A stretch of DNA of 64,000 nt from Lateolabrax maculatus. Taxonomy: Eukaryota > Chordata > Actinopteri > Acropomatiformes > Lateolabracidae. Position numbers and translations under genes: made by a program. The stretch spans positions 28,872,501-28,936,500 of the forward strand of contig CM062214.1 of assembly GCA_031216445.1 (NCBI GenBank), written 5' to 3'. This document shows, one piece after another, positions 31,193 to 43,675 of the stretch; the first letter of the stretch is position 1; each line of letters opens with the position of its first letter. Below the pieces are notes generated by a model that saw only the letters and a program-made list of their open reading frames with translations, ran no database searches and was not told the DNA's origin.

Positions 31193-31900
31193 CTAGCAGC
31201 TGCTGTTAGCTCTGGTTTGCTCGGAGGCCTCAGAGACCGCGGCCTCTAGTTTGGCGCTCAGCCGGAGAAGGCACCTCCTGGTGCCGGGGAGCGCAGCGGG
31301 AGGCTCCTGCCCGCACAGATAGCAGATGGATTAACACATTATAGCAGTTATTTATCGGACAGTCGACAGTCTGTAAGATAGTTAGTTTGGCTGCTCACCT
31401 GTTCAGGTAGCCGGAGACATGTGTCCCAGTCGTCCCCTGCAGAGGCTCCTGCAGCTTCATGTTGTTCTGAGGGAAACTTTCACTTCCATGAAGGAGCAGC
31501 AGGAACAGGGTTATTATAGAGAAGAAACCTTAAAGCTGATTTACTTTGTCTGGTGATCATCCTGTCTACAGTTCAAAGGGCCGTTAACTAGCAGCAGGAG
31601 TAGAGGTTAAATGTACTAAGACTATAATTATAATATTCTGTTAATAAAGTTACAAGGTGCTTCACAAAGTGCAAACAAACATTTAAAATGGTTAAATTCC
31701 AAGTGGAAGATTAAAATGCATTAATTAACGCAGATACACATTTTCTTTGCTTTAACTTATGATTTTGAGGTAGATGTTGACCACACAATGTTCTGGCTGT
31801 AGAAGAATGATGGTTCCCTGAAGGTTTCATTCATACCTGTGAACAGCACAGAAAGAAGCGGGGAGTTGAGGTTAAACCTGTGTTCCTTCCTGCCGTGCAG
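31193..31900 (+). other. Rest of presumed rfwd3 intron 1
   Basis: No exon or named repeat seen. It ends in the acceptor TTCCTGCCGTGCAG before the start codon. Confidence 0.4.
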
Positions 31901-32447
31901 ATGGAGGCCATGGAGGTCGACTCTCCTGTGGAGATGCAGGGAGGAGGCAGCAGGCAGCAGGTTGACGCTCCGCACGTCATCTCGGATCTGTCCGGCAGCA
32001 GCACCGAGGATGACGATGACAGCGCGGGTGGACGGACGGCCGCTCGAGCGCCACCCAGGCTTCCTGCCACTTGGGCGTTCAGTCAGAGAGCGGTGGGCGG
32101 CTCGGCAGCCACACCGTCAGCAGCTCGGGGGGCGCCCTTACGGAGGAGACTCAGGTACGAAGGCCTGGTTTAAGCCTCCTGCTCTACTTTGATATTTGTT
32201 ATGTTTTAAATGCAGCTGCGTTGGGCTGGAAGCCTCCGGTCTCCTCCCAGATGTTACACTCGTGTGTTGCTCCAGGCAGGGCCTCAGGGTGCACTACCCC
32301 AGCCAGACGGCAGCGCCCTCCAGAGGCTTTCCAGACTTCCTGCTCCGGGCGCCGGCAGCCACCGCGGCTGAGCCAGAGTCCGGCAGCACCACCGAGGTCA
32401 GCGAGTCTGACGAGGAAGAGGTGCAGCAGGGGGATGAAGAAGGCACA

Positions 32448-32493
<46 letters not shown>

Positions 32494-35400
32494 AGCCCGT
32501 CGGCCTCGTGCCGCCTGCCAGTCCTCGTCGAAACGTCTTCATCCAGCACACCCAACCACAGGACGCCGGCCGTGAGTCTGACCAGCATTTCCTTTCTGTC
32601 TCTCACTGGTCCGTGTTGTGTTCTGAGAGTCCAGGGTGATTTCTGTCTCTTCACCTGTGTTCAGACTCCAGTTCAGCTGCAGATGGTCACAGGACGGAAG
32701 CTCAAAATCAGGACGTCCAGGTAACGTTCAGACCTTTTCCTTCCACCGCTGGACTGTGTTTTCATGCAGAGAATACATTTTTTTTAAATGATGATTGAAA
32801 CTTGTATCTTAATTAGTACATTTAGATGAATACTGGAGTATGAAGATGTGTTTTAATTACAGTTTGTATTTGATCTCCCCCAGCAGGTCCCTGTGGCCTC
32901 GGCTTCTGTCCCGCCACCACACGGCGAGGAGGGCGATGGCGACAACTGCACCATCTGCTTTGAGGCGTGGACGACAGCGGGCGAACACAGACTGTCCGCC
33001 CTGCGCTGCGGACATCTCTTCGGCTTCACCTGCATCCAGCGCTGGCTGAAGGCTCAGGGTTCGGCCGCTAAATGTCCGCAGGTCAGTGAGGTTCCTGTGT
33101 TTTAACAGGAAGTTGCATCAGTCCTCTTCCACCACTGGAATCGTATCCTCACGTCCGGATTGATGACACGTTTCTGTTGTTTGTCTTCAGTGCAACAAGA
33201 AAGCGAAGCGTTCGGATATCGTCCTGCTGTACGCGCCGAAGCTGAGAGCGCTCGACAACTCGGAGCAAGAGAGCTTAAAGAAGTGAGTGATGTTTTCTGC
33301 TGCAACACGCAGATCTGCAGGAAGATGAGGTCATTGGGATGTTTTCAGCTTGACCTGAAGGACTCAAAGTCTATACTGATGAAAGATTACTCCTCCCACA
33401 ATCAGCATCATCATGGACACATAAATACATCACTCATCCAAACTTGTAACTTCTCACGCTGTTTAAAAGCTACTGAGTTTAGTGTTGTGCTGTAATCACG
33501 TCGGCCCGATGTGTAAAAGTGAGTTCTGTTTCTTTTGTAACACGGTTCTCTCCACACTTTAACTCGCCTGTTATCGCCCCCTGCTGCTGCAGATAAGAAG
33601 CACCGCATGTGAGCAGATGATGAGCCTTGAATTTATTAGCAGTAGTTATTTAAAGTTATTGTTCCTGGACTATTTTTTATTGTCCCAGCTTTGACTGATG
33701 CATCTGTCTTATTTCTTGTAAGGTACCAAAAAAAACCTGAGCTTTGTTTGTGTGTCAGTAAAGGGTTTTTCCTGTTAGAGATTCATATAAAACATGTGAT
33801 GTGTGTACAGGTCTCTGGAGCAGGAGCAGTCTCTGAGGAGAAAGGCTGAACTGGAATCAGCTCAGTACAAACTGAAACTACAGGTTGTCACCAACAAATA
33901 TGGACAAGCACAACAAGAGCTGCAGGTATCAGTGACGACAGTTTCTTTTCTCATTTCATGAAGCTGAAACAGGACTTAAACATTAATTTAGGTTTGATTA
34001 CTTTAGTTTGTAGTTGTAATTTAAAGGAATCTGACTGATGGTGGCTGAAAGAGTCATCGTCCCTCTCTCTAGTTGTCAAATCTGTCCAACATTGTACATT
34101 TTAACTTGCCTAATTTGGGATTTTGAACAATACTTTCTTTAAAAATGTGTGTGTCTATTTAGGAGCTGAGGGCTCTGATGGCCCAGACCGGTAGAAGCTC
34201 AGTTCCTTCGTCTTCTTCCTCGTCCTCCTCTGCGTCGTCCTCGTTCCTCCTCAGCATGTCCCAGAGGGCGGACGGATCGAGGACGGCCCAGTACACTTTC
34301 TCCAAGGCGGTGCTGGTGTCTCAGGCCGGAGGCTCCAGGGTTTTATCATTCTGTGAGCCTCTGAGCTGCCTGCTGGCCTCGCAGCCGTCCCCCCACTCCA
34401 CACTGGTGCCAGGTGAGACAGACAGACAGACAGACAGACAGACAGCTAGTGACAGACAGACAGACAGACAGCTGGTGACGTCCCGTGTCCTCCTGCAGGT
34501 TGTGGAGTGAAGAAGGTGAGCGTGGTGAACATGAAGGCCAGTCAGTACGTTCCCATCCACAGCAAACAGATCCGAGGTCTGTCCTTCAACAGGCAGAACG
34601 ACAGTCTGCTGCTGTCTGCTGCTCTGGACAACACCATCAAACTGACCAGGTACACACACACACTCTCTCTCACACACTCACACACACACTCACACACTCT
34701 CTCTCACACACTCACACACACACTCACACACTCTCTCTCACACACTCACACACACACTCACACACTCTCTCACACACTCTCTCACACTCACACTCACACT
34801 CACACACTCGCACACTCACACACTCTCTCACACTCACACTCACACACTCGCACACTCACACACTCTCTCTCACACACTCACACACACACTCACACACTCA
34901 CACACACACTCACACACTCTCTCACACACTCTCTCACACTCACACTCACACACTCACACACTCACCCACGGAAAACATGACATTACTGTGTGTTTTGTGT
35001 ATTAATAAAATGTGTGTGTGTTGCAGCCTGCTGACCAACACGGTGGTTCAGACCTATAACGCAGGTAAACCGGTGTGGAGCTGCTGCTGGTGTTTGGACA
35101 ACAGTAACTACGTCTACGCAGGTTTGAGCAACGGCTCCGTGCTCGTCTACGACACCAGAGACACCAGCACACACGTCCAGGAGCTGCAGCCGCTACGCAG
35201 CAGGTACACACACTCACGTACACACACTCACGTACACACACTCACGTACACACACTCACGTACACACACTCACGTACACGGAACACGCACGCACTCGCAC
35301 GCGTACGTGGATGTGGTCTCAGAGGGGTCATTAAGGTGACCACTGGTCCAGTAGGACCCTGGTCTTGTCTTTCGTGAAAGCTGTAACTTGTTGAACTCCT

Positions 35401-36215
35401 CCAGGTGTCCGGTGGCGTCTCTGTGCTACGTCCCGCGAGCGGCGTCCAGCTCGTTTCCCTGCGGCGGTCTGATCGCCGGCTCTCTGGAGAGCGGGTGTTT
35501 CTGGGAGCAGGTCAACGAGACCACATACAGACCGCACGTCCTGCCGCTGGAGACCGGCTGCACCGACATCCAGGTGGAGACGGAGAGCCGACACTGCCTG
35601 GTCACGTACAGGCCAGGTGAGACCCGGCGCCGCTGCCTCAGACCACCGGAGAACACCTGCACACCCGCCTTGATGTTTGACCTGAGAATAATACTAACGT
35701 CCCGTCTGTCCCGCAGGGCGCTCCCACCCGACCCTGCGCTGCGTCCTGATGTCTCTGAACAGAAGTCCTCAGCAGGACTCAAGCCATCTGCCCAGCTGCT
35801 CCTGCTCTCCGGTGCAGACGTTCAGCGCCGGCTCGTCCTGCAAACTGCTCACCAAGAACGCCGTCTTCAAGAGTCCAGGTGGAGGCGGGACGCTGGTCTG
35901 CGCCGGGGACGAGGCCTCCAACTCCACCATGGTCCGTCCCGTCCGCGGGATAAAACATCCGTTTAGTTCATTATTTTTTATTTATTCATTTGAAGGATTC
36001 TTAAAACATTGTTTCTTCTTCTTCTTCTTCTTCTTCTTCTTCTTCTTCTTCTTCTTCTTCTTCCTCCTCAGGTGTGGGATGCAGGCAGCGGCTCTCTGCT
36101 CCAGAAGCTTCCGGCTGACCTCCCGGTGTTGGACATCAGCCCATTCTCGTCAAACGGTGAACACTTCCTGGCCTCGCTCACCGAGAAGATGATGAAGCTG
36201 TACAGGTGGGAGTGA
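31901..36215 (+). CDS. rfwd3: RING finger and WD repeat domain protein 3 (E3 ubiquitin ligase)
   Basis: RFWD3 (FANCW) ubiquitinates RPA and RAD51 at stalled forks and interstrand crosslinks and also acts on p53 signalling; it is nuclear. Twelve coding exons: 31901-32154, 32276-32571, 32665-32720, 32884-33081, 33191-33282, 33811-33925, 34163-34412, 34499-34649, 35027-35203, 35405-35616, 35717-35931 and 36072-36215; 719 aa (human 774). Order: a diverged acidic/Ser-rich N-terminus with a 14-Ala tract; the RING, CTICFEAW...LRCGHLFGFTCIQRWLK...CPQCNKKAKR; a coiled coil (EQEQSLRRKAELESAQYKLK); a Ser tract; and the WD40-type domain (SKQIRGLSF, SAALDNTIKLTSL, YNAGKPVWSCCWCLDNSNYV) ending KLYRWE. Start codon: the first ATG after the acceptor, reading MEAMEVD, resembling the human MAHEAMEYD start. 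Exon 4 has a CAGCAG tandem acceptor. Confidence 0.93.
32451..32492 (+). repeat. (GCT)14 coding for poly-alanine in rfwd3
   Basis: Fourteen uninterrupted GCT codons in exon 2 encode a poly-Ala tract between acidic segments (EEGTP and EPVGL). The run is pure, so it is likely length-polymorphic. Confidence 0.95.
34655..34972 (+). repeat. CA/CTCTCT microsatellite in rfwd3 intron 8
   Basis: (ACACACTC)n with CTCTCT interruptions fills most of the intron from the donor GTACACACAC onward. The other end of the intron (35011-35020) is (TG)5 before TTGCAG. A second CA/CACGTA run follows the next donor at 35204-35283. Confidence 0.95.
36013..36064 (+). repeat. (CTT)n microsatellite before last rfwd3 exon
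   Basis: About 17 TTC units directly upstream of the acceptor TCCTCCTCAG at 36071; they serve as its polypyrimidine tract. Confidence 0.95.
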
Positions 36216-37885
36216 ACCAGGAGACATGAAACCTGTCTGAGCACAAACACAAGATTCAGAAAATCTCATGCTGCTGAACTTTTATCTGATGGACCTGAGG
36301 ACACATTTCAGATTCATCATCATCTTCACACAAGACCTTTGACCTGCAGTCAGGTGTGTGTGTCGTTGTCCCGTACGAAGTAATAAGATTGTGTTTACAT
36401 GAGTCAGAGGCCAGAGTTCAGATCGTCCTCTCTGCTCTGAGGGAGCAGGAGGCGAACAGGAGGAGATCTCCTGTCGTCGGGAAGAAATCTCCTGTCGTTG
36501 GGAGATCTCCTATCGTCGGTCTTCTCAGGCTATTGATCAGCTATTGATCAGCCATTGATCCCCATTCATTTCTGTTCATTATGAGCATCAGTTAGCAGAC
36601 TCGTGAAACGTGTTCGATCTGTTCAATCCATCACAGTCAACTTCAAGTCCAGGGCTGCAACTATTATTTTCATTATCAGTTCATCTGCTGATCACCTTCT
36701 TGATTAATCGAGGGATTGTTTGGTTATGTGGTAAAAAAATGTCCAAAGTAGAAAGGAAGAAAGCAGAACTTTGCCACGTTTGAGGAGCTGGAATCAGCAA
36801 ATATGCAGCATTTTGAGCTTGAACAAAGTGACTTAAACACATAATTGATCACCATGTTGTCCTGTATTATTGTTTCATGGTGGCACAGCAGGTCTGAGCT
36901 GAGCAGGACGATAATAACAAAGATGTCGCCTTTATTTTCCAACTGAAACGTTGTGTTCACCACAGATCTTTAGGATTACTCTTTAATGGCCGTGGAATAA
37001 ACCGGGTTTAAGGGATCCTAGGGAAGGGAAGTCTAGGATGTTGAGTCTGCTGATACTTTCAAACCACACATATTTGATGCTTTCTCTGCTGCCTGCAGAG
37101 AAAGCATCAAATATCTAAAGCAGCAGGATGGTTGGAAAAGAGCAGAATCGTCCTTTTAAAGATTAAAAGACCATTGCCACTGGTGGAAATATATCACTCC
37201 TGATCATTTCATCACTTTTTAGATGGATATCCCTCCTTCACCATGTTAGTCTGCTTGATTTAATGACACCGCGAGCAGCAGTGCCTCTCTGTAGCTACGC
37301 AGCTGAAGTTAGGGAGGTCCGAGGATCCTTGAATCCACCACGAACAAGAGTTCACGAAAGGATCTGTTGCATCAGCTCGCCAGCGTTACGTCACTTCGAT
37401 GAAGAGGCGTTCACTGTCAGCAGGTTCACCCCTCTGGAAACGATTCCAGACTTCAGTCCGTGTCACATGACGTCAGTTGTTCTGCTGTGACCTGAAACTG
37501 TGGAAGTTGTGAGTGAATTTTTAGCTGATATATTAAAACAGGAGATGGTGGCTGTCCAGATCCTCCAGAACTGCTTCACAGATCCCTTAAAACAACCTTG
37601 GATGTACAGATGAACCCCCCGAGCAGGAGCCCCAGACATCATGTTGAACATGTTGGATGTTTTGGGCTGTAAAGGCTCCTCTGTGGTTCATTCATCATCA
37701 TCATCTTCTGTCTGACTGGATTCTTTTTAACTTCACTGCCCTCTGAACATTAAGTGCCAAAACTCTGTGGTTGTAAATGTTACTTCCTGCTTTTCTTTGT
37801 AAAGGAAGTTGTATATATGTATATTTGCTACCAACTGTTTGTGTACGACTTCAAAGTTAATAAAAATTCTGAGTTATTTTTACTT
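36216..37885 (+). other. Probable rfwd3 3' UTR with a perfect hairpin
   Basis: Runs from the rfwd3 stop to an AATAAA at 37859-37864. It includes a degenerate repeat of GGAGATCTCCTGTCGTCGG at about 36460-36525 and a perfect 20-bp inverted repeat at 37070-37114. UTR extent is inferred from the lack of an earlier canonical hexamer; I did not exhaustively search for variants. Confidence 0.45.
37070..37114. repeat. Perfect 20-bp inverted repeat, 5-nt loop
   Basis: The left arm ATATTTGATGCTTTCTCTGC (37070-37089) and right arm GCAGAGAAAGCATCAAATAT (37095-37114) are exact reverse complements around the loop TGCCT. Confidence 0.95.
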
Positions 37886-39564
37886 ACAGTAATCAGAGTG
37901 GACTGTTTATTCCTCCAGACACGCTGACAGTAAACGTTCAGCTTTATATTCAGCACTTTGGGAGGAAAAACCTCTCCAAACAGCCTTTAAAAATTCTGAA
38001 GCACAAATTCGCCAAATAACCTCGAAACAAAGGACAAAACAACATGAAGGACAGAAACAAGTTAATTTAGCTTTAAGAGGAAGACAGGAAGTGAACACTT
38101 TCATATCATTGGCGCAGTGTGTAGTGCTGTTTGTAGTGTTAGTTAAAGAGCATCTTTGATTATACCTGCTAAACATCAGTGTGTTGGCATTTAGCTCCAC
38201 AGCACCACTGTGTCTCAGGATGTTTTTAATGAAACACAGTGATGAAAAGATGAAATTTGAGTTTTAGGTCTTAACGTGGTATTTTAATGGAGATCTCTGC
38301 TGCTTCAGCCTCTTGTGTGACAAACTTTGGAAAAGTCACATTTTTTTTTAAAAGTTAAAAGTGAATAAATATGAACACAACTTCAAGAGAGGTGAACTTT
38401 ATCAACTGATAGCATCTGACATCACTACATGGTATTAAATACTTTATTAATCTCAATTATATAATATATAAACAGTCATTATGGGATGGTTCAATCTAGA
38501 AACACTTCTACCAACCAGATGCTGCCTTCAAGGCATGCTCGTAAATTCCTACATGGCCTACATATATATAGGCTATATAAATGTATGCTGTAAATGGTCT
38601 TTTGATGCAGCCTGCTCTTATTATTCATGATATTTAATACTCATTTCTGTTTTGTGTCCTGGTCTGACAGTAAATCTGATCATACAGTCACATGTTAGCA
38701 TGAAAGTAAGAAATGTTTCCTCGTTCCTGGATCTGAACACGAGGAACAAACTAACTGTGGCTCTTGTGTTACAGTTAATGTTGTCCCCCAGACTAAGATA
38801 AATCATTTAACTAGTTAATCAAGCAAACCTGTGACTCAGTTGTGAGGATTTATTTACATCATTATAAACTGAACATCACGTTTTTCGTTTACATTTTATA
38901 GACTAAGCAGAGATTTGATGAATCAAAAAAGAATCCATATATCAATTGATAATGAAAATAATTACAACAGCAGACAGCAGTGCACTGTTTTTATAAGTAT
39001 ACAGCAAATGAGTCATTTCTGATGTAAATATTTTAAATGACAAATACTTTGATGATGATCTTGAAATTTGGATACTGAAGGATTGTAAACATGTCAGTGC
39101 TGTCTGTGGCCTAATGAAGAAGTGAAATAAGGTATTTACAAGTCCTGCACCTGCAGTAGCAGCTTTAAAGGACGAGGCTGGTGATTCTGTCATCATGAAT
39201 GTATCACAGCTGATGTCCCCACACCTGGTTCTCTTCACCTTATCATATGATTTATTATTATTAATAATAATTATTGTTGAGTGATTACCTGTGCAGTATC
39301 AACATGTGGCCATGGACTACAGGATACTTTTTTAATGAATTCATCTTCCATTTAATTAGTAAGGAGTTCCGGGAGAAGACGTTTCCATGGTGATTGGATG
39401 AGCATGAACCGACACGCGCTCATTAATTATTGATGAGCCGTGCGGGGCCATCCCGTGGATGTATCGATGTATCCTGGAAAGAAAAAAAACCCGTCTGCAA
39501 CTTTACTGGTGGCGGCCATATTTCCGACAGCCCGTGAAGGCAGCTGCAGGCTGCCTGTGTGAAG
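37886..39564. other. Intergenic rfwd3-glg1, glg1 promoter and 5' UTR
   Basis: AT-rich and without recognised exons to about 39350. From 39360 it turns GC-rich, and GGTGGCGGCCATATTTCCG leads into the glg1 start codon in a strong context (GAAGATGGCGG). No TATA box is evident. Confidence 0.4.
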
Positions 39565-42500
39565 ATGGCGGACTGTATACGTGTTCCTCTGCTCCTGCTC
39601 TTCATCGGCATCTGCTCGTCCGTGCACCCGATTCGAGGAGACAGCAACCTCGTCGCCAAACTTGTCGGTAAAGCTGAAAACCAGCAGAATCCCGCCGGAG
39701 GTCCGGGACCGGCCGCGGGGAACCCGGGGGCCGCGGAGAGGAACCCGGGCGCCGGGGCCTCGCTGCCTCGGAGGCGCTCTACCGGCTGGAAGTTGGCTGA
39801 GGAGGCGGTGTGCAGGGAGGACCTGACCCGGCTCTGCCCCAAACATTCCTGGAACAACAACCTGGCGGTGCTGGAGTGTCTCCAGGACAAGAAAGAGGTA
39901 AGTGAGCGGGACGGGTCCCGGGTCCGGGTCCGGGTCCGGGACCAGCAGGGTGTGCCTGCCGGAGCCGCTAGCTGCCGCGGTTAGCCGCCTTAGCTCCCGT
40001 AGAGAGAACGTCACGCTGAATGTCGGCCACAGATTCACACGTTTAGTCCCCGTGATGTGTTCCTCCGCGGGACAGGAGCTGTGGGGGGCCGCGGGACACA
40101 CGTCCGGGGTCCCCGGGATCCGGGCTTCACTTCGGCTTCGTGCAGCGACACGAACGGCGCTAATCTTCGTACGACTCGGTTGTTTCTCACATTTCTTCTG
40201 TTTAACGTCGCTCCGGAACACACCAAGCTGGAAGCGTAACGTGGAGCGACAGAACAACAACCGGAGGACCGTGAAGTGGACACAGCTTCAGTCTCCAGAA
40301 TGTTCCAGAAGACTCAGTTGTTCCAGATTAACGACACTGAGGTTTGTTGTCGGGTTTAATGCTGAGACACCATGAACTGCTGTTAGCTCAAGGCTAAACG
40401 TTAAAGTGACCACATAATGTTCACTAACCTCCACTAACCTGCAGTGGTGCTCCTGGTGCTCCTGGTGCCGGGGCTCCTGGTGCTCCTGGCTCCTGGTGCT
40501 TCTGGTGCCGGGGCTCCTGGTGCCAGGGCTCCTGGTGCTCCTGGTGCCAGGGCTCCTGGTGCCGGGGCTCCTGGTGCCAGGGCTCCTGGTGCTCCTGGTG
40601 CCAGGGCTCCTGGTGCCAGGGCTCCTGGTGCTCCTGGTGCCGGGGCTCCTGGTGCTCCTGGTGCCGGGGCTCCTGGTGCCGGGGCTCCTGGTGCTCCTGG
40701 TGCTCCTGGCTCCTGGTGCTCCTGGCTCCTGGTGCTCCTGGTGCCGGTGCTCCTGGTGCTCCTGGCTCCTGGTGCTCCTGGTGCCGGGGCTCCTGGGGCT
40801 CCTGGTGCCGGGGCTCCTGGTGCCAGAGCTCCTGGTGCTCCTGGCTCCTGGCTCCTGGTGCCGGGGCTCCTGGGGCTCCTGGTGCCGGTGCTCCTGGTGC
40901 TCCTGGCTCCTGGTGCTCCTGGTGCCGGGGCTCCTGGTGCTCCTGGTGCCGAGGCTCCTGGTGCTCCTGGCTCCTGGGGCTCCTGGTGCTGGGGCTCCTG
41001 GTGCCGGGGCTCCTGGGGCTCCTGGTGCCGGGGCTCCTGGTGCCTGGTGAATCTGGGAGACATCTGGTCGGTGGTTTGTGATTCTCGGCTTCTTTAAGCT
41101 CATTAGCTGAACAGGCCAAGAGGACGTTATCTGATTACTCAGAATCACAAGACTGCGTCTCCTCTGAAAGTCCTCGTGCACTGAGCTGCAGGACGCCGTG
41201 GGGACACGTTTAAGAGACGTACCACTGAAGCCGTGATCGTAGTTTCTGAGCAGGAGGAACTGGATGAATCGGCACGTTTTGGTCATTAATGAGCTCAGAT
41301 AGCCGCAGTTCTCTGGAGGGTTTTCTGTCTTCAGGTTTCAGACTGTTTGGATGAAATCAGCGTTTGAAGAAGAGCTGAATGATTCTTTTATTAACAGATT
41401 AGTCTGTCGACACAACATTTACCTTAAATATGATGTTAATATTTACACGCGTGTCTGTGATTATCCTTTTAAGCAAACATTACAAACATTAGCTGGTTTC
41501 AGCACCTCAAACTTTTGCTACTTTATCCTTGACTAATTGATAGTAACTTTTGGAAACATTGATTAATTGATAAGTAATCAGTAATGAGATATCATTTGTT
41601 GTCGCAGATGTCGCTCTGGGAAATAATTTAAACCTAAAAACAATCAGCAGATGAAGAGATAATGGAGATTATATTTGCTGACGAAGCAAACAGCCGCGTC
41701 CTGTCGGCCATTTTAAGTGTCTGTCAGAAGGAGAATGAAACCGTCCTCATTCTTCTGAGTCTGAGTGAAACTGGACCTGATTTTTATCAACACATTGTTA
41801 ACGTCTCTGGTTCGCCAGCAACAACTTCCTCATTCCTGCTGTTGTGGTCAAGTAAAGTTTAAGTCTGCAAACCTGGAGCCGGTGGTCACTGGTCTCAGAC
41901 CTGGAGCCGGTGGTCACTGGTCTCAGACCTGGAGCCGGTGGTCACTGGTCTCAGACCTGGAGCCGGTGGTCACTGGTCTCAGACCTGGAGCCGGTGGTCA
42001 CTGGTCTCAGACCTGGAGCCGGTGGTCACTGGTCTCAGACCTGGAGCCGGTGGTCACTGGTCTCAGACCTGGTCTCAGTGTGTAACAGGTTTCTTCTCAC
42101 ACAGGAAATACTGAGTCCAAAATAATCCTGAAATTCTTGTCTGGTAGCTGAAAAAGCTTTTATTCCAGAGCAGAAAGTCTGCAGTGTTTGACCGTCTGAA
42201 GAGATTCTGAGGTTTTAAAGAATAAAGAGGAACAAACGATGTTCCCAAACAGAAGCACTTATTGATACTAAGTGAATAGGATCAGTGGGATGAATAATAA
42301 TCATTTAATATTGATTGATTGCTCCATCAGGTCCATCCGTGTGTCACTTATAAATGACTGAATGTGTCACCAGACAGAAGTCCTGGTCCTGCAGCTTCAG
42401 GCAGGCCGCTCTGGTTTTTGGGTGGGACGTCCCGTCCTGAGCCGCCCAGCTGGCGCTCTGCTGCTGCTCTCTGGTTCGGGGGGGAGATGAAGAGCTGCTT

Positions 42501-43633
42501 TTAGACTCGTGGCATTTTTGTGTGTCTCCGGCTGCCCGCCGCCGGTCCTGCTGGTGGTTGTGGTTTTGGTTTTGTGTACGTGGTGCAGATCCTCAGTCCA
42601 GAGGGAGGCGGCTCTGAAGGCTGCCTCAGCCTCCCTGCTGTACCCTCTTTGATAATTAACACTTTGAGGCTGCGGGACGTTCTCCGTATATTCAGCTGCT
42701 CTGCTGTAACACAAGGAAGGATGATTGATCCCCACTGTGGTCTGAGGAGGGATTTTACCTCATGAAATACATTTCTTAATCATTGGTTTTCTCCACTGCG
42801 GGACACTTTCACTTTCCTTTTGACTACGTATCTGATGGATCTGGAGGCTGGTTACAGCCCTGATGTTGCTGGTCTGGGTCTGGGTTGATAGATCAGGTTG
42901 TCCTGAGTCCTGATGATGAAACACTTCAGGTACGCTGCTGCACATCATCCTGAACAAAGACAAGAGCTTTCACTTCGTTTTCATGACTTTATTTTGTGCA
43001 AAATAAGAGGGAAAAATGTTCCTGGTTGCTAAGCAACATCCTTTTGTGTCCTTCCAGGTTCACTGTTGAAATGTTTCTGAAAGTGTTGCAGGGTTTGTAG
43101 AAAGACACTCAGGTTTATTGATCCTTCAGTTGATGTGAGACCATTAAGAAGACATAAGATGATCCTTCTTGTAAAGTTGAACACAAACTTCCAAGCAATA
43201 AAAAGCACTTTTACTCCTCTAAATACCCTGAGAGGTTGTGTCTGGTCTGGTGTGACCAGTGGATAACCTAACTAACTGGAACTGACATCACCGAGTCCGT
43301 CTGATAACTTTTTCTACTTGAGTTGTTTCGCTGTCGTGCCTTTTCACTTTAAAGTTGTTCACAATAAGAAACACGATGTTTCCCTGAGGGAGTCATCCCA
43401 AAGGGATCAATAAAGTTGAGTCTAAGTCTAAGTTTCCACAAACCTTCCATGCTTGTTTTTGTTTTCAATGGATGCATCCAGCCCCCCCCCCCCCCCCCCC
43501 CCCAAAAAAAAAGACAAAGCTCTGATTGGTTTGGATGTTTGAACTGAATCTTTACCTGCTGTCATATCGAAAATAAAGGTACGTTTGACTGAAGGGCACA
43601 GCAAACATGGGCTGTGTGTTTACATTGGCGTTT

Positions 43634-43675
<42 letters not shown>

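Noticed and set aside
30002..31209. Pro/Gly/Arg-rich frames upstream of rfwd3
   Set aside because: They arise from GC-rich minisatellites and show no domain.
39427..40260. 277-codon minus-strand frame opposite glg1 exon 1
   Set aside because: GC-rich antisense of a coding exon and CpG-rich intron start; no recognisable protein.
40288..41286. 332-codon minus-strand Arg/Ser/Pro-rich frame
   Set aside because: Covers the 9/15-bp minisatellite; several other frames are equally open, so openness is not evidence of coding.
42397..42735. 112-codon minus-strand frame in glg1 intron 1
   Set aside because: No motif, no splice context and no homologous protein recognised.
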